Origin: Verrucomicrobia bacterium UBA4286
GTDB taxonomy: Bacteria; Verrucomicrobiota; Kiritimatiellia; RFP12; UBA1067
Direction: 5' to 3'
Assembly: GCA_002395905.1 (NCBI GenBank)
Contig: DGVK01000097.1
Span: 1-5,833 of the forward strand
Length of the DNA stretch: 5,833 nt
The notes below the pieces were generated by a model. That model had not been told where the DNA came from and did not search any database. It worked only from the letters and a program-made list of their open reading frames with translations. Positions within the stretch are counted from its first letter, which is position 1; each line of letters starts with the position of its first letter. Below, piece after piece: positions 3,944 to 5,833 of this stretch. Position numbers and translations under genes: made by a program.

Positions 3944-5833
3944 ATGTCACCGGCCGAATTTATAGACAACCCAAAGTGGGCGGACTTCATCCCGGAAGTC
4001 AAGGAGCCCGCGAAGAGGCGCCACCTGCCGACGCATGAAGACTGCTCGCGGCTTGATCCCGAGAAGACGGCTTCACACATCATGGCGGGCGGTGTTCTCG
4101 GCGCCATGCCCGGCTACGAGGAGCGCCCCGGCCAGATCGACATGCTAAAGGCGATCGTCCGCGCGTTCAATTCGCGCGAGCACCTTATGATCGAGGCGGG
4201 AACAGGCGTCGGCAAATCGCTTGCCTACCTGCTGCCCGCGATGCATTGGGCGCTCGTGAACGACACGCCGGTGATCGTGTCGACGGCGACGCGCAACCTG
4301 CAGAGCCAGCTTGTAGGGTCGGACATACCCAAAGCGCTGCGCACTCTCGGCGATGACGCGGCGGCTTTCAAGGTCGCCCTCCTTAAAGGCCGCGCCAACT
4401 ACCTCTGCCTGCGTGCACTCTCCGAATTCTTCGCGCCAGGTTTCTGGACGATGTCCCGCGAGGAGCAGAAAGAGATGCCGCGCTTCATCGAATGGCTCAA
4501 CTCCACGCGCGACGGCGACCTCGACGGATACGACGGTCTGCCTCGCAGCCTCCTCACCTGCCCCGGCGAAGAATGCAGCGGGAGGCGCTGCCCGTATTAT
4601 TCGCGCTGCTTCGTCTACCGCGCGCGCAAGAACGCGGCCGACGCGCATCTCGTCGTGGTGAACCACGCTCTCGTCCTCGCCGAGGCGTCGGCGCCGGGAA
4701 GCGGCCTCCTCCCGTCCTACGGACGCCTCGTTCTCGACGAGGCGCACAATCTTGAGTCGATCGCGACCGACTTCCTCAGTTTTGAATTCTCCAAGAACGC
4801 CCTCACGCGAATCCTCAACAGACTCATCCGCAAGGGCCGCGGCAGTCGCTTCGGCGCGGGCGGGATACTCTCATCGGTAGAGCGCCAGCTGCAGAAGGGT
4901 GTTCTCGGCGCGAGCGCCGTCGCAGACCGCGTGGGAAACCTTCTCAAAGACGCGTCGTCGCTCGTCGTGAGAATCGTAGACGCGGCGGACGAGCTGTCGG
5001 ATGTGGCCGAAAGGCTTCTGCGCCCGGCGAAGAAGGGCGGGTGCGTTCGCTACCGCGTGGTCGCGGATGAAACGGGCGCGCCTGTGCGCCAGCACTCTCT
5101 TCACGGACTCTTCGAGCCGTATGCGGCGGACGCCTGGGACGAGCAGCGCTTTCTTGCCGTGCAGTCGCGTTTCGAGTCGGAGCTCGCCGCGCTCGTGAAC
5201 CTTCTCCACAACCTGCGCGACACGCTGGAGGGTTCCGCGCCCGAGGGCGAGATGAACTATTGCGCCGATCTCGCCGCGCAGGTCGCCGGCATCGCGGAGA
5301 GCCTTGTAGCCTTTGCGAACGAGGCCAACTTCGCCATACGCGGCGAAAAGAACACCCACGCCTACTGGGTCGAGCGCGTGCATATCGAAAAACGTCCGTC
5401 CTACATACGCCTTGTCGCCGCGCCGCTTTCCGTGGCCGAAGACCTTCACCGCATGCTCTACGACGTGAAGGATTCCGTCGTGCTGTCGTCCGCCACGCTT
5501 CGCGTCGGCAACAGCTTTTCCTACATGGCCAGGCGTCTCGGCTGCGGCGAACGCTTCAAGATGCTTACCGCCGAGAGTCCTTTCGACTACTTCCGTCAGG
5601 CGACGGTGCTCGCGCCCGACTGCCTGCCCGACCCTTCGTCCGACGCGGCGTCGTATTCCGAGGCGCTCGCGTCGCTTATGAAGGACCTCTTCGACGCGAC
5701 CCGCGGGCGCGCGCTCGTCCTGTTCACAAGCTATGAGATGATGAAGTCGGTCGCCGCCCATGCGCGCGGAGAGCTTGCGGCGGCCGGCATAAGGCTGCTG
5801 GTGCAGGGCGAGGGGATGTCGCGCGAATCGATG
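3944..5833 (+). CDS. dinG: DinG/XPD-family iron-sulfur ATP-dependent DNA helicase, 3' end outside window
   Basis: The frame is open for 630 codons to the window edge. It encodes a superfamily 2 helicase of the DinG/YoaA type, which unwinds DNA 5'-to-3' and acts on forks, R-loops or damaged DNA. Visible in order: a Q-motif-like PGYEERPGQ (56-64); Walker A EAGTGVGKS (84-92, Lys91); motif Ia STATRNLQ (113-120); the iron-sulfur domain with C155 and then C211-x4-C216-x5-C222, matching the DinG cluster spacing, plus an extra C206; VVVNHALV (237-244); the DEAH box (265-268); SSATL (515-519); and GRALVLFTSYEMM (588-600). The last helicase motifs and C-terminus lie beyond the window. There is no N-terminal exonuclease domain of the Firmicutes DinG kind. 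The codon just before this ATG is an in-frame stop (3941-3943), so it is the earliest possible start. No Shine-Dalgarno precedes it, which fits a leaderless message. Met47 is a weaker alternative start. Family assignment is firm; DinG versus YoaA-type role is less so. Confidence 0.93.
   Translation, partial: MSPAEFIDNPKWADFIPEVKEPAKRRHLPTHEDCSRLDPEKTASHIMAGGVLGAMPGYEERPGQIDMLKAIVRAFNSREHLMIEAGTGVGKSLAYLLPAMHWALVNDTPVIVSTATRNLQSQLVGSDIPKALRTLGDDAAAFKVALLKGRANYLCLRALSEFFAPGFWTMSREEQKEMPRFIEWLNSTRDGDLDGYDGLPRSLLTCPGEECSGRRCPYYSRCFVYRARKNAADAHLVVVNHALVLAEASAPGSGLLPSYGRLVLDEAHNLESIATDFLSFEFSKNALTRILNRLIRKGRGSRFGAGGILSSVERQLQKGVLGASAVADRVGNLLKDASSLVVRIVDAADELSDVAERLLRPAKKGGCVRYRVVADETGAPVRQHSLHGLFEPYAADAWDEQRFLAVQSRFESELAALVNLLHNLRDTLEGSAPEGEMNYCADLAAQVAGIAESLVAFANEANFAIRGEKNTHAYWVERVHIEKRPSYIRLVAAPLSVAEDLHRMLYDVKDSVVLSSATLRVGNSFSYMARRLGCGERFKMLTAESPFDYFRQATVLAPDCLPDPSSDAASYSEALASLMKDLFDATRGRALVLFTSYEMMKSVAAHARGELAAAGIRLLVQGEGMSRESM

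Noticed and set aside
4871..5761. 296-codon open frame on the - strand opposite the helicase
   Set aside because: No domain is recognisable, composition is Arg/His-rich, and the + strand here carries the DinG middle region with SSATL and later motifs.

Overview
This window is GC-rich bacterial chromosome. Every credible gene lies on the + strand: the 3' end of a housekeeping sigma factor gene (rpoD), a small RRM RNA-binding protein with an N-terminal membrane helix, a DJ-1/PfpI-family protein, a 770-residue fusion of an ABC-importer solute-binding protein with its permease, and the 5' two-thirds or more of a DinG/XPD-type iron-sulfur DNA helicase. No rRNA, tRNA, CRISPR array, insertion sequence or phage gene is visible, and no gene-free stretch exceeds about 55 bases.

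The organism cannot be named from this sequence alone. The primary sigma factor has fully bacterial regions 3 and 4. The signal peptide and periplasmic-type binding domain fit a bacterium with an exported compartment. AT-ending ATA isoleucine codons and AGG arginine codons are frequent despite the high GC, which argues mildly against a typical GC-rich proteobacterium or actinobacterium. An RRM protein together with unusual transporter fusions would suit the Planctomycetes-Verrucomicrobia-Chlamydiae group (for example Kiritimatiellae-like lineages). That placement is an inference with low confidence.

Layout: bases 1-474 hold the rpoD end. Bases 475-528 are a short spacer with a purine-rich leader and Shine-Dalgarno site. 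The RRM gene is at 529-1005. A 33-base spacer with a small hairpin and a very strong Shine-Dalgarno leads into the DJ-1-like gene (1039-1599), whose stop codon overlaps the ATG of the transporter fusion (1596-3908) in an ATGA arrangement. A 35-base spacer then carries a perfect extended -10 promoter element so close to the next ATG that the helicase mRNA (3944 to the window end) would be leaderless or nearly so.

The most unusual items are the binding-protein/permease fusion, which ties the periplasmic receptor to its own channel half through an extra membrane helix and a basic GC-rich linker, and the membrane-anchored RRM protein, predicted to hold an RNA-binding domain on the cytoplasmic face of the membrane. 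The spacing suggests that the RRM, DJ-1 and transporter genes may be one transcription unit with the helicase starting its own, but no shared function is demonstrated. The second permease and the ATPase that the transporter would need are not in this window.
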